From Podospora comata (lineage: Eukaryota; Ascomycota; Sordariomycetes; Sordariales; Podosporaceae), in the NCBI GenBank assembly GCA_017354895.1, contig CP071499.1:3286001-3350000 (forward strand): a stretch of DNA of 64,000 nucleotides. Reading direction: 5' to 3'. This document shows, one piece after another, positions 42,980 to 54,275 of the stretch. Within the stretch, counting starts at the first letter, position 1. The number at the start of each line of letters is the position of its first letter. The translations under genes were made by a program, and so were the position numbers. The notes under the pieces were generated by a model that did no database searches, had not been told where the DNA came from, and saw nothing but the letters and a program-made list of their open reading frames with translations.

Positions 42980-44314
42980 TCACCTAACACCCCCCCATCT
43001 CCCCCTCGCAGCCCCCTCCCCACTGAGCGCTAACCTCCTCCCAATATTCCCAAAGCAAACACAGCTACAAAACAACACACTCAACATCCACACCCCCGTC
43101 TCAACCACCTCCCTCTCCCCTACCAACTTGATCCCCCCCGACCCAGCCACATATCCAGCATTTGCACTCCCATTCCTCCTCATGCGCCCCGACCCCAACC
43201 CCCCCCCATCCCCATGCTGATAAAAGGACGGCGCGGGCATCAACCCCGGAAACACATCCTTCAACCCTAACCCAATCATGCCCACCGTCCCCACCAACCC
43301 AACAAACGCGCTCAGCAAAAACCCCGGCTTCGACCGGTCGATAAGATACCAAATAAACGGGTTGATCAACGCCAGCGTCAGAGACACCTGCATCGTCGAC
43401 GTCCAAGACAGCTTCCTAATGGCAAAGACGATCCCCACAAACAGGCCGATCGATCGGATAACGAGCACATAGTCTGCCTCTTGCTGTCGCCCTTCCCGTT
43501 CGTTCTGCTGCCGCTGTTGTTGTGGGGATGACGGGAGGGGTTTGCCGGTCAGAGGCCCGTTCTTCTTCGCGGCGGGGATGAAAAACTGGTCAAACCAGGG
43601 GAGGAGGCATCCCAACAAAACGCCCGAGGCGCCCCAGAAGAGGAGGTATCGCCAGTCGAGGGGTTCGTCCGAGGTGGTGGGGGGTTGTTGGGGATCAAAG
43701 TTTTGCGCTCTGGGGAGGCGGGTGACGAGGACGCCGTAGCCTAGGCCGAGGGCGAAGAGTAAAGAGGCGCGGAGGGCCATGGATAAAATGATGTATGCTT
43801 GGGAAGGGGGTTCGAGGTCGGCGGTGGGGGCTAAAGAGGGGAAGTACGAGGTTCGAATCGAGTTTCGGATGTGCTCTCTGTTGATGTGGCTGCTGCTGTC
43901 TCTTCGCTTCTTGATCAGCGTGAGGGTTCGCTCGTCGATGTCCCCTGGGTCTGGGGACTGTAGAGTGCCAGGGGTTTGTCCGCCTGTGTTGTTGTCCCAT
44001 GAGGGGGTATCGACGGCGTCTCCTTTTATGCCTGGTGTCAGAGACGGGGAATAGATCCCTAGGAGTGTAGAACCGGTGAGGTTCATGAACGAGGTGGCGC
44101 GGCTGATGGTGCTAGGGTTTCTCGACGCTTGGCTGGGGTTGTTGTGAATGTCGAGGAAGGCAAGGTCGGAGGCCGTGATGCCTGGTGTTCGAGTTGCACT
44201 TGGGGGTGCCGAATCTTCTTCGGGAGGTGTGGGAGATGTGAAGGCCAGCCGGAAAGGTCTCCGGGGAATGGGACGGAGGATCTCCGGGCCCTGACGCTCG
44301 GGTGATTCTTCCAT
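42980..44314 (-). CDS. INSIG-family ER membrane protein
   Basis: 444 residues, single exon. The first about 170 residues are Ser/Pro/Thr-rich and cytosolic-looking. From residue about 175 hydrophobic segments follow: IILSMALRASLLFALGLGYG..., YLLFWGASGVLLGCLLPWF, VLVIRSIGLFVGIVFAIRKL, MQVSLTLALINPFIWYLID, LLSAFVGLVGTVGMIGLG, and ETGVWMLSVLFCSCVCFGNIGRRL. The order and the motifs GLGYGVLVTRL, WFDQFF, RSIGLFVGI and SLTLALINPFIWY match INSIG proteins, which in animals and fission yeast bind HMG-CoA reductase or sterol sensors in the ER. In fungi they act in sterol homeostasis. A Gly/Gln-rich loop lies between the second and third segments. The codon-ending switch from C to G is pronounced here. 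Confidence 0.9.
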   Translation of the reverse strand: MEESPERQGPEILRPIPRRPFRLAFTSPTPPEEDSAPPSATRTPGITASDLAFLDIHNNPSQASRNPSTISRATSFMNLTGSTLLGIYSPSLTPGIKGDAVDTPSWDNNTGGQTPGTLQSPDPGDIDERTLTLIKKRRDSSSHINREHIRNSIRTSYFPSLAPTADLEPPSQAYIILSMALRASLLFALGLGYGVLVTRLPRAQNFDPQQPPTTSDEPLDWRYLLFWGASGVLLGCLLPWFDQFFIPAAKKNGPLTGKPLPSSPQQQRQQNEREGRQQEADYVLVIRSIGLFVGIVFAIRKLSWTSTMQVSLTLALINPFIWYLIDRSKPGFLLSAFVGLVGTVGMIGLGLKDVFPGLMPAPSFYQHGDGGGLGSGRMRRNGSANAGYVAGSGGIKLVGEREVVETGVWMLSVLFCSCVCFGNIGRRLALSGEGAARGRWGGVR

Positions 44315-46128
44315 GGTGTTTGGTGTGTCCTCTCTTCAAGCAGCTAGTGCGAGGTTGATCTCTTGCAGTGGAAGCTTCCAAGCTCGTCCCAATCCAATTG
44401 GTTGAGATTCGCGTCCAGCTCGTGTAACCACAGCCCAATAGCCCAAGATTTCTTTTTCAATATGTTGCCAACCACTCTGCTTCTATTTCGTTTGGCGTTT
44501 GGATGACCCGTGGTCGTCAGGGTTGGGAGCTCGACAAAGCAAGGGAGGAATGAATAGTCTTCAATAAATGGGGGAAATGATCCAGATCCAGGCGTCCTGC
44601 CAACGTTGCAGGAAGCACCAAGACGCAGTAACAATTGATCATGCGCCAATGGGCCAAAGTGACAGCAGAAGTGTCTGTTTCATTTGGGTTGACAAGAGTT
44701 GGAACGATACCAGGCGTCCCGTAGATGTACGGAGCTAGAAAAGATAGGAGGAAGCAAGATGTGGTCAGGCCAGAGAGGTGCCAGATCAGGCAAGTGTTTA
44801 AGGGCAGACGCGCGCGGAAACGCCAAACCGGAGCGAGTGCAGGGATTTCCATTCCAAGCCCGCTTGCATGCATCCCTCCCACAAAATGACCAGGGTGCCG
44901 ACGGCACTGGGACACACTGCGTCTCTTTTAACTTTGTCGCTGATGCAACAGCAGAATTTGTTTGGTTTCTGCATCAAGTCAGTGGGTGCGTTGCACCGCT
45001 GTGCGTTCGTATAACCAATAGTGTATAGAAATATGAATTATCAGCCTGAACACACCCTCTTCTCTTTGTGTAAGTGGCGATCCCCCCGACCTGGAAGGCT
45101 CCATCAGCTCCGGAGAGCGACATGGAGAATTGATTGAAAAGCGGGGTGTCCTGGTCCCTGTTTTAGTGGGACAATTGAGCTTCTTCTCACTGGCTGTCCT
45201 TCACAGCATGTGATCAAGCACCAAACTCGTCCAAGCTTCAGGGTTGGTCTCCTGACTCTGACCCCAGGGTTCAACAGCGTCAACCGTCACGAAGTACTCG
45301 TGGGCAGCGACTTAGCCCACGTTGTACCCCTCTCTTGACGTCGTCCAAGGAGCTATCCAGCCTCCTCAGTGCTCCTTCAGTGGGACAAATGGCCATGACC
45401 AATCCGGGAAGCTGTATCGTTGCCTGGCTCGGGTTGGTTGTCATTCTGCAAGCTGTCGATCTAGGAATTTTGTTGCTGCAACGCTGCACTGACAGCATCA
45501 GGCGATCAAGCCGAGCAGTCTGGCTCTGGTCATTGGACGGCTTGCATTCTGCCGCATGAGTGGAAGTGACCCGAGACGAGATTCGAGAGAGCCTCTTTGG
45601 TCTTGCCTCCTCAGAGTTGTAGTGATACGATGCCCCTCTCGCCAGATTTTGGACACGTCGTCGCCAGACGATTCACGTGAGAGAAGATCACTCCAGTTAG
45701 AAGTCCAATAAAGTGCCAAAAACCAGTGTGCCCTACACTACACCATGTGCTGGCCGGTACCTTGATGGCTCCAGCGCTACTATCTACTACCAAGAAACAC
45801 TTGATATCAGCGTCAAACTGTAGAGCTAGAATGAGTTGAGGTCACATGAAGTAAAGAATTGAACAACATACTTACCTAAGAATGAGCCTCAGCTTGCCCA
45901 GCTTCCATTGCTGTCTGTCAAACCTGAATTCCAAGCTTTTGATCACTGACAAGCTTGGCCAGAGCTAGTTGGCCAAGATGTGAGTGATAAGATAAGAAAA
46001 AAGTCTCCACTAAAAAAAGTTCGAGCAACGTCCATCCAATGCGACAACAAATCCATGTTAGAAAAAAGATCTTAGAAAGTGACACCAAAACAACAGTCTC
46101 TCTCACATCACCACCACCCACAGAACCA
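44315..46128. other. Divergent intergenic region
   Basis: About 1.8 kb between INSIG (-) and MAK11-like (+), containing both promoters. Several medium ORFs exist but show no domain or splicing pattern; I do not call them genes. Confidence 0.5.
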
Positions 46129-47727
46129 ATGGCCCCCAAGAGAAAAAGAGAAGCTGCCGCAAATGGCGATGTCGCCGAAAAATCCAATGCGACCAAGAAA
46201 GTCAAAGCCCCCCCGGCCAAAGCCGCTGCTCCCCCCAAGTCGACCGCTTTCAAGCTGAACGGCGATGCCCCCGTCCACATCCAACTCATCGCCGGCTCCT
46301 ACGACCGCATTCTCCACGGTATCACCGTTACTATCAAAACAACCGAAGTCACCTCTGAACCCCCAGCAGAGGCCGAATCCACCGACAAGAAGAAGAAGAA
46401 GTCCAAAAAGTCGAAAACCACCACCCCCATCACAACAACCGAGCAATCCGCCTCCTTCGCCGACACCTTCCTCTTCAACGCCCACAACTCCGCCATCCGC
46501 TGCCTCGCCATCTCCCCCCCCTCCGCCCCAGCCCCTAAACAAACCCAAAAGGTCCTCCTCGCAACCGGCTCAACAGACGAGCGCATCAATATCTACAACC
46601 TCTCCGCCCACCCCCCCTCCTCCCGCTCCATCTCCGACCCAGACACCCAGCTCCTCTCCTCTCTCGCCCCCCGCCCCATCCTCGAAAACAACAAGAACCG
46701 CGAGCTCGGCACTCTGCTGCATCACACAGGCAACATAACCCGCCTCTGCTTCCCCAACCGCTCCAAGCTCCTCTCCGCAGCAGAGGACTCCACCATCGGC
46801 GTGACCCGCACCCGCGACTGGGCCCTCCTCCACAACTTCAAATGCCCCATCCCCAAGGTTTTTGGTCGCCCATCAGGTGACACCGCCGGTGTGGGCGGGA
46901 CCCCCCAGGGCGTCAACGACTTTGCGGTTCACCCCTCCAACAAGATCATGATTTCGGTCTCCAAGGGAGAGAAATGCATGCGTCTTTGGAACTTGGAGAC
47001 GGGAAAGAAGTCGAGGGTGTTGAATTTTGAACGGACGATGCTGAATGAAGCGGGGGAGGGGAAGCACTCGACTGGTGAAGCGAGACGAATCATCTGGGGC
47101 AGCAGCAGCAGCAAGGGAGGGGAGGATGAGTTTGCGCTCGCGTTTGATAGGGATGTGGTTGTGTTTGGGATGGACTGCAGGCCGAGGTGCAGGGTGATGG
47201 GGGGGATCAACAGGACAAAGGTTCACGTGATCAAGTACGTCCGGCTTGGGGATGAGGAGGAGGATGGTGCTTTGTTGGCGGTTTCGACTGAGGATGGGAG
47301 GGTGCTGTTTTTTGATACGGCGGAAGAAAACTGTCAGTCTGCGACTGAGGGGAAGACGCTTGCCACGGCGAGGCTTGTCGGTCAGCTGGGCGGGAAGGAG
47401 GCCGGTGTGACGGGCAGAGTGAAGGATTTTGTGGTTTTGCCTGTGGAAGACGAAAAGGGGGTTAGATCGTGGTTTGTGGCTACGGCGGGGAGTGATGGGC
47501 TGGTTCGTGTTTGGAGGTTGGGCAGCGGTGAGCTCAAGGTTGAGGAGAAGAAGGAGGAGTCGACAAGACAAGTAGGGAAGCTTCTGGGCGCGTATGGGAC
47601 GCAAAACAGGATTACGTGCTTGGTGGGCTTCGTCATGATACCCAGGCCCGACGGGGCCGAGGAGAGCGAGTACGAGTTTGACGACGAGGAGGATGACGAT
47701 GACGAGGAGGATAGCTATGATGAGTAG
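46129..47727 (+). CDS. MAK11: MAK11/PAK1IP1-like WD40 ribosome biogenesis protein
   Basis: 532 residues, one exon. The start MAPKRKREAAANGD at 46129 is preferred over an in-frame ATG 30 codons upstream; the basic N-terminus is the usual nucleolar form. The domain is a WD40 propeller: IAGSYDRILHGITV, FNAHNSAIRCLAIS, LLATGSTDERINIYNL, LGTLLHHTGNITRLCF, LLSAAEDSTIGVTRTRDW, GVNDFAVHPSNKIMISVSKGEKCMRLWNLETGKK, and DGLVRVWRL. The 'SYD' opening and the EL-GTLLHH-x-G sequence match MAK11, which helps load 60S factors (Rlp24/Nog1 stage). The C-terminus is strongly acidic (DDEEDDDDEED). Insertions before blades 2 and 6 are low-complexity. The 5' half uses C-ending codons and the 3' half (after about 46980) G-ending ones. 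Confidence 0.88.
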   Translation: MAPKRKREAAANGDVAEKSNATKKVKAPPAKAAAPPKSTAFKLNGDAPVHIQLIAGSYDRILHGITVTIKTTEVTSEPPAEAESTDKKKKKSKKSKTTTPITTTEQSASFADTFLFNAHNSAIRCLAISPPSAPAPKQTQKVLLATGSTDERINIYNLSAHPPSSRSISDPDTQLLSSLAPRPILENNKNRELGTLLHHTGNITRLCFPNRSKLLSAAEDSTIGVTRTRDWALLHNFKCPIPKVFGRPSGDTAGVGGTPQGVNDFAVHPSNKIMISVSKGEKCMRLWNLETGKKSRVLNFERTMLNEAGEGKHSTGEARRIIWGSSSSKGGEDEFALAFDRDVVVFGMDCRPRCRVMGGINRTKVHVIKYVRLGDEEEDGALLAVSTEDGRVLFFDTAEENCQSATEGKTLATARLVGQLGGKEAGVTGRVKDFVVLPVEDEKGVRSWFVATAGSDGLVRVWRLGSGELKVEEKKEESTRQVGKLLGAYGTQNRITCLVGFVMIPRPDGAEESEYEFDDEEDDDDEEDSYDE

Positions 47728-48248
47728 AGTGTCAGTCAGGGGTTTACACGGCGTTTTAGATAGGGAGTGGGTAGCCAGGCTCGTATAATATTCAAAAAGA
47801 CAAAATGCCCATTTCATTGGGAGACAAGACAGGAACAACCAGAAAATACATGCAGACGTGCCCTTCGCCATGCTTTCTATGTTCTTCTTTGCATCATTGG
47901 TTTGTGTCTGATCACTTGTAATATAATATGTACATGAATCAGGTCAAAAACACCCCCTAAACTCCCCAGTCCAGTCCTCCGCTGACTTCTTATCCTTTAT
48001 AGAGTTTAACTCAACCCGTTCTACCCGTGTTTGAAAAACAATGCAGAGGATATAACGCATGCATTACAGGGCAAGGTCCGTCCCGTCTACCGAATGATGC
48101 CCGTGCCCGCCTTCTACCCTCAAAATATGTACCATGTTTTGATCATGAGAAACCAACTCCAGTCCACTACAACATAAAACACATTGCGACCATGGCAGTG
48201 CTCTATAGTTACAAGACAAGTCTAGCAGACCAGCAACAAACCACATGA
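47728..48248. other. Convergent intergenic region
   Basis: About 520 bases between convergent 3' ends of MAK11 and VID21. It should hold both 3' UTRs. Nothing else is recognised. Confidence 0.55.
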
Positions 48249-51200
48249 TTATTTACCAGGCGCAGGCGTGGCACTACTGCTCGCTTGCCTTTGGTGTTGA
48301 GCAACTTGTTGCTGCTGCTGTTGCTGTTGTTGTTGCTGCTGTTGCTGAGCCTGCTGAGCCTGCTGGGCAGCAAGTTGAGCAACTTGCTGGGCTTGTGCTT
48401 GTTGCACTGCCGCTGCTTGGTGAGCTTGCGGGTTATGTGGCTGCTGTTGCTGGGCCTGCTGCTGGGCTTGTTGAGCCTGCTGTTGGGCTTGGATCTGGGC
48501 AGCTTGGGCCTGCTGCTGAGCCCGCAGCAATGATGCGTATTGATGCGGGCTCGTGGTTGCTGTCATGGTGTTCAGGCCTGGTTGGTGTCCCAGCTGCCCA
48601 GCCGCAGCGCTCATAGCGGCCTGCTGGTGAGCTTGGGCAAGCTGGTGATTCTGGGCGTTCTGGACGATGATCCTACCCACTTGCTCCATGGCAAGGTTCC
48701 TGGCCTCCTGTTGCGTGAGGCCTGGACTCTTGTTCCGATAATGCACCTCCAACTCAGCGATGCGCTGCTGTACTGCAGGGTTAAGAGCCCCACCCGCCAC
48801 TCTGGGGTTTAGCATGGGCATCGTCAGCCCAGCGCCTGGTGAAGTAGCCAAGCCACCTCCGTTAAAGGCCGCCATCATGGCCTGGGCGTTGGCATTGGCC
48901 ATAAATGCTCCTTGGTTTAGACCGTTCACCACACTGCGCATGGGTGAGGGTGAATTCTGGGTTCCATTGACCTGGGGGTGCTGTTGAGGTTGCTGGCCAA
49001 CCTGCTGAGGCTGTGGCTGCTGCTGAGGCTGCTGGGCCACTCCTTGTTGAGGCTGATGTTGCTGCTGCCCAACCTGCTGTTGCTGGTGGCCGTGAACCTG
49101 TTGGTGGGCTTGTTGAGCTGCCGCCTGTTGAGCCTGTTGAGCCGCCTGTCGCTGTTGCTGAGCAAGTCGAATGGCCGCCTGCTGCTGCTGTTGGATGGTT
49201 TGAGCCTGCAGCACGAGGTTGAGATCTGGCTGTGGTGTCGCCATTGGCATTCTCTGCTGTGCTTGGAGAGCGGCTTGAAGCTGAGCTTGAGGGATGCCGG
49301 CCATGGGAGGAACAAGTGCACCAAGACCATTCAAACGAGCCTGAACGGCAGGTGGCACTGCTCCGAGAGGTGCTTGCATCGGGACCCGTGCTTGCACTCT
49401 GTTCTGGGCCACTTGGGCTGGTACGTTCAGCCGGGCAGCAGCGGCGGCGGCCATCAGGGAATTGGTACCAGGCATTTGCCCAGCCTGTGCCGCGGCAAGA
49501 GCAGCAGGCGTGCCTGGTACCGCGTGAGGCTGTGATTTCTGCCATGTGATGTTAGTTCTGGAAAGACTTGGTGAAAGAGCCGGGATTGTGAAACTTACCA
49601 GATTCTTTCCGAGGGCAACTGCTTGCCGCGCTGTGTATTGAGCCATCCTCTCAGCAAGTTTCTGGTCACGCTCATGCCTCATTATGCTATAATCACGCGG
49701 CGTCTTGGCCGGCGGAATCGGCTGCCTGGATACCTCATTCACCTTACGGCTGGCAACTTGACTGGCTTGTTGTTGAGCCTTCTGGATGGCCGTCTCCCGC
49801 CTCTTCGCCAGTTTCCTCATGGCATCAATCATGGCCAAATGCTTCTGGTTGCGGCGCCGTTCTACCCGCATCGTCGTGGTCGGCCTGCGCCTAGGAACCG
49901 GAGTGACTGCGCCATTTGGCCCAACTTGCTGCTGGGCCGTCTGGTTCTGCTGCAGGATAGCCCGCTGGGCATTGTCTATACGTAGCTGATATTGCTTAAA
50001 GTACGGCGTCTTGGCCAATTCAGTAGGCAGGCCTTCCAGATTGGTCCACCGCTCAAAGCATTCCCAAGGAGTCCGCCGCTCAGCGCCTGAAGAAAAGAGG
50101 GATTTTGTCGACATCACGCTGGAAATCAGAGACCAGTTATAGTTGTACTCGAGTGCTAGTGACTTGAGCTGGTTGTCTTCCGCAAAGGTCCATTGCGATG
50201 CCATCCTGCATTCAAAGAAGCTCTGAGAAGGCATGGGGTACTCGGTCGGGGGTCGGAATTGGTGACCCGCGTGCAAACGATCTCGAACAGCTTTCATTTC
50301 AGGGTTGAATAGCGCAACGGCCGAGTTTTCTGGCTGCGAGTGCGCATTGTTATCTGGCTGCGTGCCGAATATAACTTCATCGCCATCTTCCTTGTCGCTG
50401 TCTGAAAGATAGTCGAAGCGACGTCGCTTTCGCGGTGGGCCTTTGTCGGCCAGTACCATCTCACCCTCGACAAACTTGCTCAGGGGCACAGCTGGTCTCT
50501 TCCATTTTGCATCCGGATCATATTCAGGCCCAACAAGGTCGAACTTGGGTACTTGGAGGGGTGATCCATACATGGGAAGGTTCTCAAGCAGGAGTTCAGC
50601 CGTCTTACTAGGCTGCAGTCCAAAAACAACCTCGTCATCCTGGAGCGCAAATATCATGGCGGGCGCCACCCTCTCGACCATGGCCTCCAAGTGCTCATCC
50701 TCATGTTCCGCCGGTGAATCCGAGTGATCCAATTCGGGAAGTGGCTCTTCTCCTCCTTCACCAGAATCAGTCATTTGAACATCCTGGCCCGGTGCTGTTG
50801 GTTTTGGTGGTACAACAGCATTGACCTGAAGCGCGCGGCGTTCCTCGGGGCTTGAGTAAACCCATTCTGCGCACGCATACGCAAGATTCCGAGCAACTGC
50901 TCTTTTCCACTTGCGCTCTTCTCGGAAGTCTGTCCTCATCCACTTCATTTCCTGGAGCAAAACATCCTGGTGAGACGGGGGCCTGGTCGGCTCTGGACAC
51001 CTCATAGGTTGTCTCAGGGACCACTTGTCATGCTGCTGTAGATGGTAAACCCTTCTCAGAATCTTGCACGCCTGGTGATCGAGTATCGACAGGTACTGGT
51101 CAGACGTGGAGACTGTCTTGTGGGCCTGGTTAAGAAGTTTCTCAATAGGCTTCATCCAGGTAGATGTGCGGGTGAACCCTTCAATGAAAAGCGGAGTGAA

Positions 51201-53122
51201 ATAGTCATCCGAAGGTATATATCCAGGCCTCTGGCGATTGATCGCCAAAACACTGTCATCAACCGTCCTGTGTGTTTTCTTTGCCGGCTTGCCGAAAATA
51301 ACTGTCGGGACACTTCTTCGCCGTCGATCGCGTTCCCTATTCGCGAGCAGCTTCAGTTGCGGGGCTGAGAGGTTCTTTTCCGAATCATTATCTGCCTCCT
51401 CGGGGACCCGGGGTTCGGTGGCCTGGGGCGCTGGAGGCTCAATGGTAATGGTTGGAACTTCCCTGGCTGGGGTTGCCCGTTGTTGTGTGACAGCGACATT
51501 TTCGTCCTTCGAAACCCCTACAGGTGTTGGCGTGGAGCTTGAAACCGAGGTAGGTGTAGCCTTGGTGACTGCTTCGAGAGCTGAGGGCCGCTGTGGGACT
51601 TCTGTCGGTTGTGTTGGAACAGAAACATCCAAGTCCATCGGCGCAACTGAGCTAGCTTCCCGCCTTTCGCTCACAGGTCCCGGAGTGGGTGATAGTCCAT
51701 TCGCAAGAGGTGGTGCGCTCTGCATCGCAGTTTGCCCAACAACTTGAGCCGCATCTTGAACAGGTTTCGCTAATGCTTCGGCGGAAGATTTGCCGGTGGA
51801 ACGGGCCTCTGCAGGGCTCAAGGCTTTATCTTCTGGCTCCTGAGGTGACGCTGAGCTACCCTCATGTGCAAGCTGTGCTGCAGCAGACTCCTGAAGAAGC
51901 TGGGCCTCAACACCACTCATTACTGCCGAATTCGACTCGTCCAACGAAGTTGCATCTGCCGTAGGATTGCTTGCGTTCCGTTCGCCTCCCCTATCTCCTG
52001 CTGTAACATCCTCTGGAGCCTTGACGCCATTCGTCTCGTCTGCTCTTTCCACATACGGTGGTCCTTCATTCTCGGGACTTGTGTTTGCCGAATCTGCCAC
52101 AGCAGGAGTTTGTGCCGACAAGGCGGTGGAGCCAGGAGAGGATAGAGCATCTTGGTACCGTGACGAGTCTGCCGTTGCTGGGGCTGAACCTGAGTCTTTC
52201 GGGCTCGCAACACTGTCGACATCCATCGATCCGGGGGCATGTTCGAGAGGGACAGCATTCGTGATGATACGAGGTTTCGCTGACGCTGGCGCTGATGGAT
52301 GACCAGGCTGCGCCAGAGAGGGTGTGGTGATGGTACCATTCGTGGCGATATGGTTGCTTGTCGCGGTGGTTAGCGGTAAGGAGGACGATGCCTTCTCATG
52401 TAGGTCAGTATGTAAGCCATTCTGTCCAAGCGATCCTGCTTTCGAATTATCGGGCGCGGCCAGGGGTAACGGAGTCGAGGTTGTCGTCGTTGTCGAAGAC
52501 TGTGGTAGGACCTGTTGGTCCTGCACCGTCAACGAAGACTTCGGGGTGCTGAGTTGAGCATCATTCGCTACGTGGGCGGCAGGCTCATTGGTCCGGGCAT
52601 CCTTGATGGAAGAATGGGGCACATTCTCAATAGTTGCAGGTTGGGAGTGAGCTGGAAGAGTTCGTGCATCGAATAAGACTTTTCGGCGCGGGAACTTGGC
52701 GAGCTTTCCCAGTCGTCGGCCTCTATAAGTTTACCAGGTTAGAAGAAGAGCCAGAGTGACGCGACGGCACGGTGTCACGTCGCTGAGGACATAAAACAGC
52801 CTAGAGTTGCAGATATGAGATGGTACGTACTGAGTGAAGTCAGTGTCAATCAAGAAAGATGTTTCGGCTGGTGCTGTCGGGGCCGCGTCGAGGTTGCTGA
52901 GGTCCAGGTTCGGAATGCCATCTTCGTCGGTCGCAACAGCATATAGTTCGCGCAGCTTGCGCTTCCGCGACTGCACAATTGAGCTACACCAGGTTAATAC
53001 CGACTTTTGCATATCAAAATGATCGGAAAATTGAGCTCTATCGAATGCACCGCTACTTACCTCAAACCCTCCCGTTTTGATCGCAGCAGCTTCGCGCGGT
53101 CGGCGGGACCGACCTCAGTCAT
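48249..53122 (-). CDS. VID21: VID21/EAF1 subunit of the NuA4 acetyltransferase complex
   Basis: Platform subunit of NuA4, carrying HSA and SANT domains; acts in histone H4 acetylation. The exons are 53122-53061, 52983-52831, 52722-49599 and 49538-48249, giving 1,542 residues. The joined N-terminus reads MTEVGPADRAKLLRSKREGL, SSIVQSRKRKLRELYAVA, as in fungal VID21. The HSA domain lies at about residues 650-706 (MRTDFREERKWKRAVARNLA, AEWVYSSPEERRAL). The SANT/Myb domain lies at about 912-969 (QWTFAEDNQLKSLALEYNYN). The last 500 residues are Gln-rich (long CAG/CAA runs at 48300-48500 and 48960-49200). The third intron (49539-49598, 60 bases; GTAAGT, CTAAC, GGCAG) is stop-free and in frame, so retention would add 20 residues. 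Confidence 0.95.
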
Positions 53123-54275
53123 GTCATCAGCGACCGCGACATCCGTTTTTAATCAAACGGATGTGATTATGGGCTTGAGCGAATTGAGCAGACCCAAAAT
53201 GAGCGATAAGAAATGATGGAAATCACGGGCGTTGCGACTTTCAACACTGCGTCGATTGATTGAAATGGTCGCGAGGCAGAGGGTAAAATCTCTGTCGTGC
53301 CGGTTTGGGGGGCTATCAGATAATCCAGAGTCAAGAATGGGAATCGGGCAGCGGCTGGCGGGAATGATGCAGTAAGGGAATCGAAAAATGTTAAGCCGAG
53401 ATGCATCAGCGCCTGAAGAAAGCGTGAACTCGCCGTTTAGAGAGGTGCTGACGACAGCTGCTAGGGCTGCATTATAGAGGGGAAAAGGCCTGGAAAATCC
53501 ACTAGATTGGGGCATCAACGCGGCAACAGTTTCTGAGTGAGTGAATAACACAGTGTGGATCCATCTTGCCACGGTAGCAAGGGTGTCTTGGCGAGAAAGG
53601 CACGTCTGCCACTCTGCAGGCGATGCCAAGGAAGGGGGGGCTGAAAGAAATGCTGGAAGGGGATGAGAGAGTGAAGAGAGTATGAAGAACTGCTTCTTCC
53701 TGGAATAAGGATCCAGATGCTGCAGATAAAGAGGACTTGCTGAATATCCCGTCATGCTGTACCAGAGCCTCGAGCCTCGAGGGAGCCATGATGATGTCTG
53801 GCCGCCTTGCCACCAGCCTGCCTTGGAGGCTCATGAACGTCCCTGCTCAGGGCTATCGACGGCTGATCTCGGCAGGTTGGGATGGTGTCGATGTTGAAGC
53901 ATGAGGTGTTCGAGGGCTGTAGTAACGAAAACAGAAGAAAATCTGTGTCATGGGAAAAAGCAGCCGATCCGGTCGTGAAACCCAAAGTGTGGAGTGAGGA
54001 AAGTGTCAGCATCCTGAAGCTTGTTGGATGACATTCATGGATGTCTTTGCGGATAATTAGCTTTCTAAGCCATTCTGCCTGACCGATCAGGCATAAAGTA
54101 CTACACGATGCCGCCCTGGGCACAGTCCCAATAGCAAACCGTACATATTGGCATTTGTAGGACCCACTTAAATGTTGGCGCATTTGTGCTCTAGTACCTC
54201 GACATCATCCACCTCTTCTTGACTTCGCATTCAACTTCCCAGTCACACAACCCCCTTGCCTTGCACAACATCAAA
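53123..54275. promoter_or_regulatory. Divergent intergenic region, VID21 and SPP2
   Basis: About 1.15 kb of shared upstream DNA. A 200-codon ORF on the minus strand (about 53755-53153) lies here but has no family signature and overlaps the promoter. Confidence 0.5.

Noticed and set aside
44344-44915. Overlapping medium ORFs upstream of the INSIG gene
   Set aside because: They overlap each other in different frames and show no recognisable domain or consistent codon use.
46873-47871. 332-codon ORF antisense to the MAK11-like gene
   Set aside because: Antisense shadow produced by the G-rich sense codons; no domain content.
53153-53755. 200-codon ORF on the minus strand upstream of VID21
   Set aside because: No domain signature, no supporting splice sites, lies in the shared promoter of two well-defined divergent genes, and composition is unlike neighbouring coding DNA.
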